Origin: Dickeya chrysanthemi NCPPB 402
GTDB taxonomy: Bacteria; Pseudomonadota; Gammaproteobacteria; Enterobacterales; Enterobacteriaceae
Direction of reading: 5' to 3'
DNA length: 64,000 bases
Assembly (NCBI RefSeq): GCF_000406105.1
Contig: NZ_CM001974.1
Span: 2,266,599 to 2,330,598 of the forward strand
The notes beneath the pieces were generated by a model that saw only the letters and a program-made list of their open reading frames with translations, was not told the origin of the DNA and made no database searches. Numbering within the stretch: position 1 is the first letter of the stretch; every line of letters begins with the position of its first letter. Positions 40,578 through 49,140 of this stretch are shown piece after piece. The translations under genes and the position numbers were made by a program.

Positions 40578-40628
40578 CAAGGTGAAAACGTCGCTAATTC
40601 AATTTATAATGCATTATGCATAATAATA

Positions 40629-40655
40629 ATGACAGATATGTTACATATATGTCAT
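40629..40655. promoter_or_regulatory. Candidate operator between importer operon and ROK gene
   Basis: Inverted repeat ATGACA-N15-TGTCAT, with an inner near-palindromic AT-rich centre (ATATGTTACATAT), in the divergent gap 40578-40872. A ROK dimer is a plausible ligand. The rest of this gap is very AT-rich and must hold both promoters. Confidence 0.4.
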
Positions 40656-40872
40656 AAAAAATAGATTCATCAATAGACTGATATGTAAGTAAATATATAA
40701 ATAAGCCCCATTACCTTGGTAAGAATGGCGTTATTTTATCAATATCCCCCTCGTACATAATGACATTATCATTCAATACGTTTAATAATTGACATCGAAT
40801 GCATTCCTGGCAGGTCATTCTTAGCAAACGGCTAACTGTACGGTTTATCACTATAAAAAGGATCTACACACC

Positions 40873-40902
40873 ATGACTACACTCGCAGGAGGTTGCGCCT
40901 GA
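40873..40902 (+). CDS. Nine-codon leader frame overlapping the ROK start
   Basis: ATG at 40873 reads MTTLAGGCA and stops at TGA 40900-40902, whose last base is the A of the ROK ATG (TGATG). AAAGGA lies 11 bases ahead of it. The ROK ribosome-binding site AGGAGG is inside this frame. It may allow translational coupling or may be chance, since nine codons carry little evidence. Confidence 0.25.
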   Translation: MTTLAGGCA

Positions 40903-42026
40903 TGCGGCCAATACTTCACGACAACGAAAGCATCACGGTGAACGAACGTCTGGTTCTGGATATTGTTCGCCGCCATCGCTGCATCATGCGCTCCGCCGTT
41001 TCGCCGCAAACCAATCTCACCCAGCCATCGGTACACCGCATTATTGATAACCTGCTGGATCGCGGATTGCTGCGGTTGGGCGAAAGTATCGTGCACGGGC
41101 GCGGCAAACCCAGCCCGGCGCTGGAGCTGGCGCCGTCCGCGCGTTACAGCATCGGCATTTCGGTGAATACCGATACGCTGGCATTTTGCCTGTGCGATTT
41201 CAGTTGTCAGGTGCTGCATGAAGAAACACTGGACCTCCCGCCGGATGACCGCACTCGGGCCATGTTTATGTTGAAAACACGGATACGTAAGGCACTGCAA
41301 CAGTACGCCATACCCGCGCAGGCGGTAGTTGGCGTCGGGTTCGCCATCGCCGGTTATCTAATGGAAGAAAAACGGTTATTTAATGCACCGGAGCCGCTGC
41401 ACGACTGGTCGCTGATCGATCTCAAAAGTGAGCTGGAAACCCTGTTTGACCTGGAGGTCTGGACAGAAAACAACGCCACCACCGGTGCGATTGGCGAATC
41501 CGTGCTGGGCGCAGGACTGAACTATCCCACCTTCGGCTACCTGTCATTCAATTACGGTTTTGGCGCCGGCCTCATTCTCAACGGCCAGCCGTTTTGCGGT
41601 TCTTTCGGTAATGCGGGCGAAATCAGCCGTATTTATACCGAGCAGGAATTCCCTTCGCGGCCGGCACTGGGAGAGTTACTCAAACGGCTTAATGCCCGCG
41701 GCATCAATATCCGGCAGGTCAGCGCGCTGCGCCAACAGTTTGACCCGCAATGGCCTGGCGTACGCGAGTGGGTTGATGAGGTCAGGCCGTATCTGAATCG
41801 GGCCATTGATGCGCTACGGGCGGTGGTAGACCCGGCCGCCATCGTATTTGGCGGCGAATTACCGGTAGCATTGGGAGAAATGTTGCTCAGCGTTCCCCCC
41901 ACCCAGCAACCGCCACGTTATGGACAGGCCGCCCGCTATCCGCGACTCTTGCTGAGCAAGATACAACATGACCCTGCGGTCATTGGCGCGGCGTTAATGC
42001 CTTTCAAAGCCCGCTATTTCACCTGA
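40902..42026 (+). CDS. ROK-family transcriptional repressor
   Basis: A 374-residue protein. The ATG at 40902 has AGGAGG nine bases ahead and is chosen over a TTG at 40893. The N-terminal winged helix-turn-helix (about 15-75) has NERLVLDIVRRHRCIMRSAV and QPSVHRIIDNLLDRGLLRLG. The ROK sugar-kinase-like domain follows: VVGVGFAIAGYL, VWTENNATTGAIGESVLGAG (a typical ROK segment) and a glycine-rich FGYLSFNYGFGAGLILNG. The usual CxCGxxGC zinc motif is not present: the corresponding region reads CGSFGNAGEIS. It is divergent from the importer/GDPD/IMPase operon and is its likely regulator; sugars or polyols are the usual ligands. Confidence 0.88.
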   Translation: MRPILHDNESITVNERLVLDIVRRHRCIMRSAVSPQTNLTQPSVHRIIDNLLDRGLLRLGESIVHGRGKPSPALELAPSARYSIGISVNTDTLAFCLCDFSCQVLHEETLDLPPDDRTRAMFMLKTRIRKALQQYAIPAQAVVGVGFAIAGYLMEEKRLFNAPEPLHDWSLIDLKSELETLFDLEVWTENNATTGAIGESVLGAGLNYPTFGYLSFNYGFGAGLILNGQPFCGSFGNAGEISRIYTEQEFPSRPALGELLKRLNARGINIRQVSALRQQFDPQWPGVREWVDEVRPYLNRAIDALRAVVDPAAIVFGGELPVALGEMLLSVPPTQQPPRYGQAARYPRLLLSKIQHDPAVIGAALMPFKARYFT

Positions 42027-42959
42027 TGCCGGCGTACCGCCCGATAAAGTGACAACGTCACGATAATCAGATGCCGCCGTCGCTTCCGTCAACAACGCCA
42101 CCAGCATGGCGACTTCAGTGTCATAAGGCTGTTTCTCTTCTTCCACCACCAGATAGAGCGGCGTAAAACGCCGCCCTCCCTGTGGTAACGGCAACAGCTT
42201 CAATTCACCGGAGGCCAGCCCAGATGCGACACGTGCTTCCGGCATCCAGCCATAGCCGACGCCGTGCATCACCGCTTCTATCGCCGCCTCGACGGTGGTA
42301 AACGTCCAGTTTTCGGTACTGGCCGGTTTATACAGGCTGTCTTTTTGTTGTTGCCGGTCAATGATTTCAATCAGCGGATAAGCAGCAAGATCGGCAAATG
42401 ACAAGGGAGTTGTTAGTTGATGCAACGGATGGTCAGCCCGCGCGACGGCGACAAACGCCATTTCCATCAACAACCGCCCCCGATTAACCCCTTCCCACGG
42501 CTGAGAAATTAACCAGATATCGGCCTGATACCCGGCAAGCTGCGCCCGGCTTTCACTGCGCAGCACCTCCATCAGATGCACCTGCGTATGTGGATGATGC
42601 AACTGAAAGGTGCGTAATGCGCCAAACAAGATTGGTTTAGGGAAGATACTGTCCACCACCAGATCAAGCCTGGCTCGGCCGCCGCGTCGCAGCATATCTG
42701 CCCGCAATTCCAGCGCCCTGAAGGCATTGAGCAACGGGATTGCCTGCGTCAGCAATTGCTGCCCCTGGGCAGTCAGCACCGTTCGGCGTCCGGAGGGCAC
42801 CAACAACGACACCCCCAGCCGCTCCTGCATCAACGACAACTGATAACTGACCGAAGACTGGCTACGATTAAACGCTTGCGCCGCCGGAGCAAACCCGCCC
42901 AGCTCGACGACCGCCTGCAGCAACGCCCATTGTTCCAGTGTCGTTTTCGTCAACATCAT
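41994..42959 (-). CDS. LysR-family regulator adjacent to padC
   Basis: A 321-residue LTTR. The DNA-binding part (residues 5-65) includes LEQWALLQAVVELGGFAPAA and QSSVSYQLSLMQERLGVSLL; the effector domain begins near RARLDLVVDSIFPKPILFGA. It is divergent from padC with 140 bp between the starts, so it is the probable activator of padC in response to phenolic acids (in Bacillus and lactobacilli this role is taken by the unrelated PadR). Its 3' end overlaps the 3' end of the ROK gene by 33 bp in a convergent arrangement. Confidence 0.88.
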   Translation of the reverse strand: MMLTKTTLEQWALLQAVVELGGFAPAAQAFNRSQSSVSYQLSLMQERLGVSLLVPSGRRTVLTAQGQQLLTQAIPLLNAFRALELRADMLRRGGRARLDLVVDSIFPKPILFGALRTFQLHHPHTQVHLMEVLRSESRAQLAGYQADIWLISQPWEGVNRGRLLMEMAFVAVARADHPLHQLTTPLSFADLAAYPLIEIIDRQQQKDSLYKPASTENWTFTTVEAAIEAVMHGVGYGWMPEARVASGLASGELKLLPLPQGGRRFTPLYLVVEEEKQPYDTEVAMLVALLTEATAASDYRDVVTLSGGTPASGEIAGFERH

Positions 42960-42996
42960 GCCTCAGCCCGCCTTTTGATATCGCCAGATCCATCAC

Positions 42997-43018
42997 TTCA
43001 ATTCATCCAATTATTGAA
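42997..43018. promoter_or_regulatory. Candidate LysR operator for padC
   Basis: Inverted repeat TTCAAT-N10-ATTGAA in the divergent gap between the LysR gene and padC, 82 bp before the padC start. Size and position suit an LTTR recognition site. Confidence 0.5.
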
Positions 43019-43099
43019 TTAATGAACACTAAAAACAGCGTTATTCATCAAATTAACTCGCCTTTATACTCATCTCCAGCCAACAAAAAGGAAAAGAGT

Positions 43100-43606
43100 A
43101 TGAGCAATTTCGACAAGCAGGATCTGAGCGGTTTTGTGGGAAAGCATCTGGTCTATACCTACGATAACGGCTGGAATTACGAGATATACGTGAAAAATGA
43201 CCACACGCTGGATTACCGCATTCATAGTGGTATCGTGGCCAATCGCTGGGTGAAGGACCAGCAGGTATTTATCGCCCGCGTCGCGCGCGACGTCTATAAA
43301 ATCTCCTGGACGGAACCCACCGGTACCGATGTGAGCCTGATCATTAATCTGGCTGATCGGATTTTCCACGGCACCATTTTCTTCCCGCGCTGGGTCATCA
43401 ACAATCCGGAAAAAACCGTCTGCTTCCAGAATGATCACATTCCGTTGATGGAGTCTTACCGTGCGGCAGGCCCCGCCTACCCGACTGAAGTGATTGACGA
43501 ATTTGCCACTATTACCTTTGTGCGTGATTGCGGCGAAAACGACAATAGCGTAATCAATTGCCCGGCCAGCGATCTGCCGGACAATTTCCCGCAGAACCTG
43601 CGCTAA
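43100..43606 (+). CDS. padC: Phenolic acid decarboxylase
   Basis: A 168-residue protein with strong family features: DLSGFVGKHLVYTYDNGWNY at the start, LDYRIHSGIVANRWVKDQ in the middle, and FFPRWVINNPEKTVCFQND followed by FATITFVRD. These are the lipocalin-like barrel residues of PadC/PAD. It removes the carboxyl group from p-coumaric, ferulic and caffeic acids, giving vinylphenols, without a cofactor. The start at 43100 has AAGGAAAAGAG ahead; the open frame extends 54 codons upstream but without protein-like sequence. Function in detoxifying plant phenolics fits a soft-rot pathogen. Confidence 0.93.
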   Translation: MSNFDKQDLSGFVGKHLVYTYDNGWNYEIYVKNDHTLDYRIHSGIVANRWVKDQQVFIARVARDVYKISWTEPTGTDVSLIINLADRIFHGTIFFPRWVINNPEKTVCFQNDHIPLMESYRAAGPAYPTEVIDEFATITFVRDCGENDNSVINCPASDLPDNFPQNLR

Positions 43607-43615
43607 ACATCGCCT

Positions 43616-43635
43616 GGCGGACTATTCGGTCCGCC
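43616..43635 (+). terminator. Rho-independent terminator after padC
   Basis: Stem GGCGGAC/GTCCGCC with a six-base loop, ten bases beyond the padC stop and followed by GCTTTT. The remaining gap to 43810 shows no gene. Confidence 0.8.
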
Positions 43636-43810
43636 GCTTTTCGGCTCATTTTTATCTACCTTCCCTCACTTTTACCGGCATTATCAGGCGTCATGTCATC
43701 ACCAGATTAAAGTGGAACGCCATTTTAAAAAATGCAAAAATCCGCCATCCAGCGTGAATACGGCCTATTTCGGTTTACTGGATAACCGCTAACTTTATGG
43801 ATGATGAAAC

Positions 43811-45088
43811 ATGGATATTTTGCTTAGTTTGGTTAAAACCCCCGCGGTCATTATTGCCATCGTGGCATTTCTCGGTTTGTTGTTTCAGCGCGCGTCGCTT
43901 TCCCGCCTGATCACCGGCACTTTTCTGTCGTTTATCGGTTTTACCATGATAAAAATCGGCGGCGGCATTCTGATGAAAGTACTGACGGCTTTCAGTTCGT
44001 TGTTTTCTCATGCTTTCGATATCGCCGGCGTGGTGCCCAGTAATGAAGCCATTATGGCGGCAACCATCGACAAGATCGGCGCCACCGCCGCACTGATTCT
44101 GCTGTTCGCGATGTTGCTGAATATTCTGCTGGCCCGCTTTACCCGCTTAAAATATATCTACCTGTCGCTGCATTTGGTGTTGTTCATGGCGTTTGCGTTT
44201 ACCGCGGTGCTGATTCAACTCAATTACAGCAACACCACGATTATTATCGTTTCATCACTGCTGATCGGCATTTATATGGCCGCCTCGCCCTATATTCTCA
44301 GCCGGTTCAGTCGCGCGATAATCGGTTCTAACGAGTACGCCATTTCACACGCCGCCATCACCTCCTACGTGATCGGTTCTTATCTGGGAAAATGGTTTGG
44401 CAACAAAAACAGCGATACGGAGCACCTGACGCTCAGCCAGCGTTTTGATTTCTTGCGGGAACCGAATGTCGCCACCTTGCTGACCATGCTGGTGCTGTTG
44501 CTGCTTTCCTGCCTGTTTGCCACCCAGCCGCAAATTAAAGACGCCATGGTAATGGTATACGGCACCGGTGCCGCGGATAAAAACGTAGTGATCTTTATTC
44601 TGGAGCAATCCGCTACGTTTGCCTGCGGACTGTATCTGGCGAAAGCAGGCGTTAACCTGTTTACGGCTGAAATCGTGCCGGCATTTAAAGGATTCGCCAA
44701 CGTATTCGCCCCTGGCGCCATTCCCGCCGTCGACGTGATGGTGCTCTTTACCAAAGCCCCCAACGCTACGTTGATCGGTTTTCTGGTCAGCTTCTCGGTA
44801 GAGCTGGTCTGTATTCTGCTGTTCCCGCTGATCGGGCTGCCGATTATCGTGCCGGGTATCATGGCCAGCTTCATCACCGGCGGCGCCGCCGCTATTTTCG
44901 GAAACGCGACCGGCGGTGTGCGCGGTGCGGTGCTGGCCAGCAGCCTGAACGGCCTGTTGCTCTGTGTGTTGCCGGCGCTGACGCTGCCATTGTTTTCGCA
45001 TCTCGGCGCACAAGGCGTCACGTTCGCCGATCCGGATTTCACACTGCCGTCACTGATTCTGGATCGTCTGCTGCGCTGGTTTAACTGA
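43811..45088 (+). CDS. Ascorbate-type PTS EIIC (UlaA/SgaT-like), orphan
   Basis: A 425-residue polytopic membrane protein with about ten helices. It matches the UlaA/SgaT superfamily in layout: FIGFTMIKIGGGILM near residue 40, LFTAEIVPAFKGFANVFAPG AIPAVDVM near 280-305, and a long helix-rich end with LPIIVPGIMASFITGGAAAI. It is shorter than E. coli UlaA (465) and lacks its C-terminal tail. No EIIA or EIIB gene lies beside it, so it must use subunits encoded elsewhere or transport its substrate in another way. Likely substrate: ascorbate or a related sugar acid or pentitol. Confidence 0.78.
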   Translation: MDILLSLVKTPAVIIAIVAFLGLLFQRASLSRLITGTFLSFIGFTMIKIGGGILMKVLTAFSSLFSHAFDIAGVVPSNEAIMAATIDKIGATAALILLFAMLLNILLARFTRLKYIYLSLHLVLFMAFAFTAVLIQLNYSNTTIIIVSSLLIGIYMAASPYILSRFSRAIIGSNEYAISHAAITSYVIGSYLGKWFGNKNSDTEHLTLSQRFDFLREPNVATLLTMLVLLLLSCLFATQPQIKDAMVMVYGTGAADKNVVIFILEQSATFACGLYLAKAGVNLFTAEIVPAFKGFANVFAPGAIPAVDVMVLFTKAPNATLIGFLVSFSVELVCILLFPLIGLPIIVPGIMASFITGGAAAIFGNATGGVRGAVLASSLNGLLLCVLPALTLPLFSHLGAQGVTFADPDFTLPSLILDRLLRWFN

Positions 45089-45113
45089 CCGAGCGTTAAG
45101 GTCTATCAAACAC

Positions 45114-45140
45114 AACGGCAGGCCACCAGGGCCTGCCGTT
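45114..45140. terminator. Bidirectional terminator between EIIC and chemoreceptor genes
   Basis: Perfect stem AACGGCAGGCC/GGCCTGCCGTT with a five-base loop, 26 bp beyond the EIIC stop and 28 bp beyond the stop of the convergent chemoreceptor gene. Confidence 0.88.
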
Positions 45141-45167
45141 GTTATCCGTCATACCCAATGCGCCGAC

Positions 45168-47129
45168 TCAGAACGTCGTCCAGTTATCCGCTGACGAACG
45201 GGCTGAGCGGCTGCCAGGCAGCGCCGCCGGCCGATTGGCGGGTTCGGCCTGACGTGGCCGGTGGTTGCTCAGCGACGGGAGATAGCCCGATGCCTGTGAT
45301 TCATCCTGTGTCGACAGACGGAATACCGACACCAGTTGCGACAGCTTCGCCGCTTCATCTTCCAGTGAATTCGACGCCGCCGATGATTCATGCACCATTG
45401 AGGCGTTCTGCTGGATAGTGGTATCCATTTCTGATACCGCCGCGCCTATTTGTGCGATGCCGCGGCTTTGCTCATCCGACGCCGAGGCGATTTCCCCCAT
45501 GATGTCGTGCACCCGCTTGACGGATGCCATAATGTCATCCATGGCGCTCCCCGCATCCGACACCAGCACCGTGCCGGTATTGACCCGGGTCACCGATTCT
45601 GAAATCAACCCCTCGATCTCTTTAGCCGCCTGCGAACTGCGTTGCGCCAGATTGCGTACCTCACCGGCGACGACCGCGAAACCGCGCCCTTGCTCCCCTG
45701 CGCGCGCCGCTTCCACCGCAGCGTTCAGCGCCAGAATATTAGTCTGGAATGCAATACTGTTGATGACGGTAGTGATATCGGAAATCTTTTTCGAACTACC
45801 GGAAATATCATCCATCGTCTGAATCACCTGGTGAATGATCTCGCCGCCCCGGTTGGCGTTATCAGACGCCTGTTCAGAAATCTGGCTGGCATGGCGAGCA
45901 TTGTCAGCATTGTTTTTCACGGTAGCGGTCAGTTGCTCCATACTGGCGGCAGTCTCGACAATCGCCGACGACTGCTGTTCGGTACGTGACGACAGGTCAT
46001 TATTGCCGGCTGCAATATCAGACGAGGCTTTTGCCACGCTATAAACGCTATGCCGAATATCGGCGATCAACTGGCGCAGCTTTTCCGTCATCGACATCAT
46101 GGCCAGCGTCAACTGCCCCAGCTCATCGTGGCGCTCTACCGTCACGCTGGCCGACAAATCGCCGCTGGCGATCTTCTCCGCCAGTTTCAGGTTGGCAATC
46201 ACCGGTCGGGTAATCTGGCGCGTGACCGACCAGGCAATAAATAATCCCAGCATCGCAGCGATGATGCCGGAAATGACCGTCTGGAACACTGAATTATTGA
46301 TGATATCTTCGTTACGGGTACCGATCTTTTTGAGAATGCCATCAATGTCATTAATCAGTTTATCCCCGGTCGCTCTGAGCGCGGCATCAGACGCTTTCAA
46401 CTGATTAACCTTCTCGTTATATTTCACCCCGCTCTGATTGTAACGCTCAATTCGGTTACCCAGCTCGCTGATACTATTTTTTGCTTCCGCGGAGAATGCG
46501 CCATTCAAACTATCGAAAGATTTCTTCGCCTGAGAGTAAACGCCCTGCATCGCTTTAAACGCCGCATCGCTGCCTTCTTTTTGCAACAAATGCACTTTAT
46601 CCACCAGTTGCGCATAGAGCACGGTGGTCTGATGATACTGACGTAACAGATTGATATCATTTGCAGTAGTGTAAAGCACATCGCTCAGGGCTTCTTTCTG
46701 GTCAAGCGCCGCGATATCCTTCGTGACCTCATTCATGCCGTCAACGCTACTTTTGACGCGATCGATATTTTTGGCGTAATCGGTAAAATCCTGCGCCACA
46801 TTTTTAAAATCCGCCTGATAAGCCTCATCCCAGCGCAATGCATTCGTTTTTTCATTTAACTGACGGGCTTGATCCAGATATTTATTCAGGTTGTTGAGAT
46901 TGTCATTATTGAGGGTATAGGTGAACTTAATACGGGCAATTCGGGTAAGATCAATAAAATTTCCCATGTCATTCATAATCGAACTTTTAATATACAAGTC
47001 CCGAATCATGAAAAAACGCACCGAGCTAAAAGCGGATGCCAGAATAACCAGCAGCAATACAATACCAAACCCGCCATACAGCTTATGAGAAATTTTTAAA
47101 TTTCTCACTGCATTCCCAAATACACTCAT
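45168..47129 (-). CDS. Methyl-accepting chemotaxis protein, transmembrane
   Basis: A 653-residue chemoreceptor. TM1 is near residues 18-38 ([20 protein letters not shown]), a helical periplasmic sensor of the four-helix-bundle type spans about 40-285, TM2 is near 288-308 ([20 protein letters not shown]), then HAMP, then the signalling domain with the conserved hairpin tip IVDEIMAS-type region (here [20 protein letters not shown] and [20 protein letters not shown]). The C-terminus ends NWTTF, a CheR/CheB tether of the xWxxF type, so this is a high-abundance-type receptor. Ligand unknown. It is a stand-alone gene between two terminators. Confidence 0.93.
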   Translation of the reverse strand: MSVFGNAVRNLKISHKLYGGFGIVLLLVILASAFSSVRFFMIRDLYIKSSIMNDMGNFIDLTRIARIKFTYTLNNDNLNNLNKYLDQARQLNEKTNALRWDEAYQADFKNVAQDFTDYAKNIDRVKSSVDGMNEVTKDIAALDQKEALSDVLYTTANDINLLRQYHQTTVLYAQLVDKVHLLQKEGSDAAFKAMQGVYSQAKKSFDSLNGAFSAEAKNSISELGNRIERYNQSGVKYNEKVNQLKASDAALRATGDKLINDIDGILKKIGTRNEDIINNSVFQTVISGIIAAMLGLFIAWSVTRQITRPVIANLKLAEKIASGDLSASVTVERHDELGQLTLAMMSMTEKLRQLIADIRHSVYSVAKASSDIAAGNNDLSSRTEQQSSAIVETAASMEQLTATVKNNADNARHASQISEQASDNANRGGEIIHQVIQTMDDISGSSKKISDITTVINSIAFQTNILALNAAVEAARAGEQGRGFAVVAGEVRNLAQRSSQAAKEIEGLISESVTRVNTGTVLVSDAGSAMDDIMASVKRVHDIMGEIASASDEQSRGIAQIGAAVSEMDTTIQQNASMVHESSAASNSLEDEAAKLSQLVSVFRLSTQDESQASGYLPSLSNHRPRQAEPANRPAALPGSRSARSSADNWTTF

Positions 47130-47296
47130 CCTTGCTTCTCCGACCAGGTGGATACGCCATGATAAAGGCGTACAGATATTTTACTTATCGGAAAATATTG
47201 GTTTTATTTTAGCAATTATATGTGATAAATATCACACTTTAACCCACAATTTGCTTTTAATTGATCATTACTGATTTTTTATCATCAAAATACAAA

Positions 47297-47318
47297 AGCC
47301 CTGCCGGTCGGCAGGGCT
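47297..47318 (-). terminator. Rho-independent terminator after the secreted-protein gene
   Basis: Stem AGCCCTGCC/GGCAGGGCT with a four-base loop, followed on the minus strand by TTTTGTATTTT. It ends the leftward gene at 47334-47906. Confidence 0.88.
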
Positions 47319-47333
47319 GAATACTGGCTATCA

Positions 47334-47906
47334 TCATTTAGCGGGGGCTAATAAACTCTTGCCGATTGCCAATACCACGCCGGCCTGACGCTGCTGTGCC
47401 GGTTCAAACATTTTATTATCGACCAGTGTAACCGGCTGGATTTCCACCACCCGACCTTTCACCACGGCAGAACATAACGAATGCACGACCTGATCATTCA
47501 GGATGGTCAACAGACAACGGAACCTTGGCGCGCCATCGGCAACCAGATCCTTTTTTTCCGGCCGAATACGCTGGCGCAGCATTTCTTTCTCAGAACTGGC
47601 GACCACCGCATCCAGTTCATTATCACCGACAGTCGCCTGCCCACTCGCCGTCGGCGGCATATAAATAGTCACCAATGTCTTACGTTTAGTGTCCGTATCG
47701 ACATATTCCGCCTGCACCGAATGCTCTTTCGCATCCACTTGCACACCCCGACGTTTCAGGCCGTCAATCACTGTCGGTAAGGCATCAGCCAATTGTTGTG
47801 AGGTATAACCGGCAATCAGATCCGGATTATTGTTGTCGGCAAAACCATAGAGCGGCATCGCCAGCAACAGACCACACAGCCCTTTCGTTATCACGCCCTT
47901 ACTCAT
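47334..47906 (-). CDS. Exported protein of unknown function
   Basis: A 190-residue protein with a signal peptide (KGLCGLLLAMPLYGFADN, cut near GFA). The mature part has an alpha/beta look: AGYTSQQLADALPTVIDGLK, then strands with VTIYMPPTAS. It has two cysteines (RFRCLLTIL and HSLCSAVV) that could pair in the periplasm, and a C-terminal VVLAIGKSLLAP. An AAGGAGAC ribosome-binding site stands before the ATG. I do not recognise the family. It is a single gene with its own terminator. The gap upstream (47907-48283) carries a tandem 18 bp repeat. Confidence 0.7.
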   Translation of the reverse strand: MSKGVITKGLCGLLLAMPLYGFADNNNPDLIAGYTSQQLADALPTVIDGLKRRGVQVDAKEHSVQAEYVDTDTKRKTLVTIYMPPTASGQATVGDNELDAVVASSEKEMLRQRIRPEKKDLVADGAPRFRCLLTILNDQVVHSLCSAVVKGRVVEIQPVTLVDNKMFEPAQQRQAGVVLAIGKSLLAPAK

Positions 47907-48141
47907 TTTCTTGTCTCCTTCATGCCTAATTTTTTAATCATCATTCCATCCCCTGATTACACTATATATCGCATTGCTGATTTATCAGTGTGATAGCGCC
48001 AACTTTTAGCGCGATTGCGTCACTCCATCCCCCCAATCCTGTGTGATAAACCATTGTAATCCGGATTTCGCCGCCGGATTTATGCCAATCAAACGTGACA
48101 ACGTCACTAAAAATACTGGCGTGCCGCATCATGGCAACTAT

Positions 48142-48195
48142 AGTTTTGATGGGTAAATCAGTTTTGATGGGTGAATCAGTTTTGTTGAGCGAATC
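48142..48195. repeat. Three tandem 18 bp repeats upstream of sodC
   Basis: Three head-to-tail copies of an 18-base unit, AGTTTTGATGGGTAAATC, the second with one and the third with a few changes. They lie 88 bp before the sodC start, in the gap 47907-48283, where they might serve as a repeated binding site or be replication-slippage DNA. Confidence 0.75.
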
Positions 48196-48283
48196 GACAC
48201 CTTAATGTCTTCGGCATGACCGCGGTTTTGCCGCGCAATACTCACCGCACAGCAAACCAACGCAACGGAAAAGAGGGAACATC

Positions 48284-48808
48284 ATGAAACTAAAAGCATT
48301 AATTCTGTCCGGCCTGTTGGTCAGCGCGGTAGCCCACGCGGCCAGCACCACGGTAACGTTAAAAGAGGCGCTACCGACAGGAGACGGCGATACCCTTGGC
48401 GATATCACGATTACCGAAACGGAATACGGGCTGCTGTTCAGCCCCAACCTGAAAGGGTTGCCCGCGGGCATCCACGGTTTTCATATCCATGCCAACGGCA
48501 GTTGCGCGCCGGGTGAACAAAATGGCAACAAAGTACCGGCTCTGGCCGCGGGCGGACACCTGGACCCGTTGAAAACCGGTAAACATCTCGGCCCTTATAA
48601 CGACAAAGGCCATCCTGGCGACCTGCCGGGGCTGGTGGTTAATGGCGATGGCACCGCCAGTTACGAAGTGCTGGCCCCACGGCTAAAATCGCTCGCGGAA
48701 GTAAAAAATCACGCGCTGATGATTCATACCGGCGGTGATAACTACGCGGATACGCCGAAAGAACTCGGCGGCGGCGGCATGCGTATCGCCTGCGGCGTCA
48801 TTCAATAA
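48284..48808 (+). CDS. sodC: Periplasmic Cu,Zn superoxide dismutase
   Basis: A 174-residue protein with signal peptide MKLKALILSGLLVSAVAHA. Copper/zinc ligands are visible in GIHGFHIHANGSC (His pair plus the disulphide Cys), AAGGHLDPLKTGKHLGPYND KGHPGDLP (bridging and zinc His, zinc Asp) and NHALMIHTGGDNY (last copper His). The C-terminal GGGGMRIACGVIQ includes the second disulphide Cys. It removes superoxide in the periplasm, including that produced by plant defence. It stands alone; the ATG has AAAGAGGGA ahead. Confidence 0.95.
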   Translation: MKLKALILSGLLVSAVAHAASTTVTLKEALPTGDGDTLGDITITETEYGLLFSPNLKGLPAGIHGFHIHANGSCAPGEQNGNKVPALAAGGHLDPLKTGKHLGPYNDKGHPGDLPGLVVNGDGTASYEVLAPRLKSLAEVKNHALMIHTGGDNYADTPKELGGGGMRIACGVIQ

Positions 48809-49000
48809 CACAAGGTTGGCCGATGTAGCCTAAAACAGACGGTATCGGCCCCCTTTCCAGATAGTCTCCAGCAACCTACACGCTACGTCATAGAAGTAAG
48901 GCAACCTTAAGAATACATTAACTAAGCTAAATATTTACCAGATGTTACAAAATGTAGCAATTGCCATGCAATCGCTACAGTAACGAGGGTAATTATCGGT

Positions 49001-49064
49001 GTGATCCTGTACACGGAAATGAATTTCTTACTTATTTCAGTGAAATCAGGTGATCAGGATCACC
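49001..49064. promoter_or_regulatory. Nested palindromes upstream of the FIST chemoreceptor
   Basis: Within the 48809-49140 gap, GTGATCCTG at 49001 and CAGGATCAC at 49055 form a perfect nine-base inverted repeat with a 45-base loop. The right arm is also part of a 16 bp palindrome (GGTGATC-AG-GATCACC, 49049-49064). This could be a regulator site or a transcript hairpin. No good flagellar sigma-28 promoter was seen. Confidence 0.45.
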
Positions 49065-49140
49065 CTACGCACTGATGGCATCTCGTAGGATGAACTGGGC
49101 TTCCCATTAAATTAATTTAAATATAGGGAGTGGGAATATT

